DNA from: an uncultured Pelagibacteraceae bacterium
GTDB taxonomy: Bacteria > Pseudomonadota > Alphaproteobacteria > Pelagibacterales > Pelagibacteraceae
DNA length: 64,000 bases
Assembly: GCA_902632445.1 (NCBI GenBank)
Contig: CACPCL010000001.1
Location: 78,375 to 142,374, forward strand
Direction: 5' to 3'
Made by a program: the position numbers and the translations under genes. Shown piece after piece: positions 63,746 through 64,000 of the stretch. The notes under the pieces were generated by a model that saw only the letters and a program-made list of their open reading frames with translations, was not told where the DNA came from and did not search any database. The stretch's first letter is position 1, and each line of letters opens with the position of its first letter.

Positions 63746-64000
63746 ATGGAAAAAAAAGCTAAGATTATTGCTACTTTAGGTCCTTCGATTTACAGCGAAA
63801 ATAAATTAAAAAAGATTATAAATTTAGGCGTAGATGCTTTTAGAGTAAATTTTAGCCACGATACAAAAGGTATTGATAAAATAATTACTAGAATAAGAAA
63901 AATTGAAAAAAATAAAAGAAAACATATTCCTATAATTGCAGATTTACAGGGTGTTAAATTGAGAATAGGAGAATTAAAAAGTAAAAATATCAAAATTAAA
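63746..64000 (+). CDS. pyk: pyruvate kinase, 5' part only
   Basis: The frame starts at ATG 63746 and is open for 85 codons to the window end. It shows the pyruvate kinase N terminus: KAKIIATLGPS, GVDAFRVNFSHD near residue 33 and IIADLQGVKLRIGEL near 65 (the equivalent of the usual DLQGPKIR, with Val in place of Pro). It converts phosphoenolpyruvate and ADP to pyruvate and ATP in lower glycolysis. The C-terminal domains lie outside the window. Confidence 0.92.
   Translation, partial: MEKKAKIIATLGPSIYSENKLKKIINLGVDAFRVNFSHDTKGIDKIITRIRKIEKNKRKHIPIIADLQGVKLRIGELKSKNIKIK

Overview
The window is AT-rich, very gene-dense bacterial DNA with short intergenic gaps, many 1-4 base gene overlaps and a single-copy housekeeping repertoire. 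The gene set (AapJQMP general amino-acid ABC transporter, NDUFS4-type complex I accessory subunit, SdhE, SUF-type scaffold, Tat and Sec cores, ZapE) points to a streamlined alphaproteobacterium. The compactness, base composition and gene order fit best with the SAR11 clade (Pelagibacterales). That placement is inferred from gene content; no 16S gene is present.

Layout. 1-1.9 kb: partial AEC transporter, SbmA/BacA-like transporter, NDUFS4-like subunit, tRNA-Pro. 2-4.1 kb: nhaA, a SufU-like scaffold and a secreted glutathione peroxidase. 4.1-11.6 kb: a reverse-strand chain of an MBL-fold protein, tatD, metG, holB, tmk, a penicillin-binding carboxypeptidase, an RlpA-like SPOR lipoprotein and an MltB-like transglycosylase. 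11.7-16.9 kb: tRNA-Ser, sdhE, recG, DUF502, M48 lipoprotein protease, tRNA-Lys, tgt. 16.9-21 kb: peptidyl-prolyl isomerase, coaD, gyrA, ssb. 21-24.6 kb: uvrA and a PuuD-like membrane protein. 24.6-35.4 kb: secF-secD-yajC, serS, tatC-tatB-tatA, scpB-scpA, nagZ, a small membrane protein, argS, dgt. 35.4-42 kb: erpA-xthA, then manC, ilvD and valS on the other strand.

The most unusual part is 42.06-48.88 kb, five closely packed reverse-strand genes upstream of valS. They encode a VTC-type polyphosphate polymerase domain protein, a 1000-residue secreted protein fusing a CotH-like kinase region, a beta-helix-like middle and a complete family I inorganic pyrophosphatase, a DUF4956 membrane protein, a second membrane-anchored CotH-like protein, and a membrane-anchored metallophosphoesterase-fold protein with lost metal ligands. 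CotH, VTC and DUF4956 neighbourhoods are known in bacteria. The secreted CotH/pyrophosphatase fusion is, as far as I know, unusual. Together the genes suggest envelope phosphoryl-transfer and pyrophosphate/polyphosphate chemistry. Directly upstream are the 3' remnant of a UgpC/MalK-type ABC ATPase and two tRNA genes (Cys, Asn), which looks like an integration or deletion scar.

49.4-64 kb is mostly nutrient acquisition: an XRE regulator, a DUF6134-like exported protein, a cysteine synthase, aapP-aapM-aapQ-aapJ with an intra-operon terminator after aapJ, zapE, galE, tRNA-Arg, and an iron(III) uptake operon (fbpA, a 57-residue CxxC protein, flavodoxin, fbpB, fbpC) headed by two strong Fur-box-like palindromes. 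The window ends with a small membrane protein, a 2-keto-4-pentenoate hydratase-family protein and the 5' part of pyruvate kinase.

No CRISPR array, insertion sequence, prophage or rRNA was seen. All functions are read from motifs and family resemblance by eye, without database searches.
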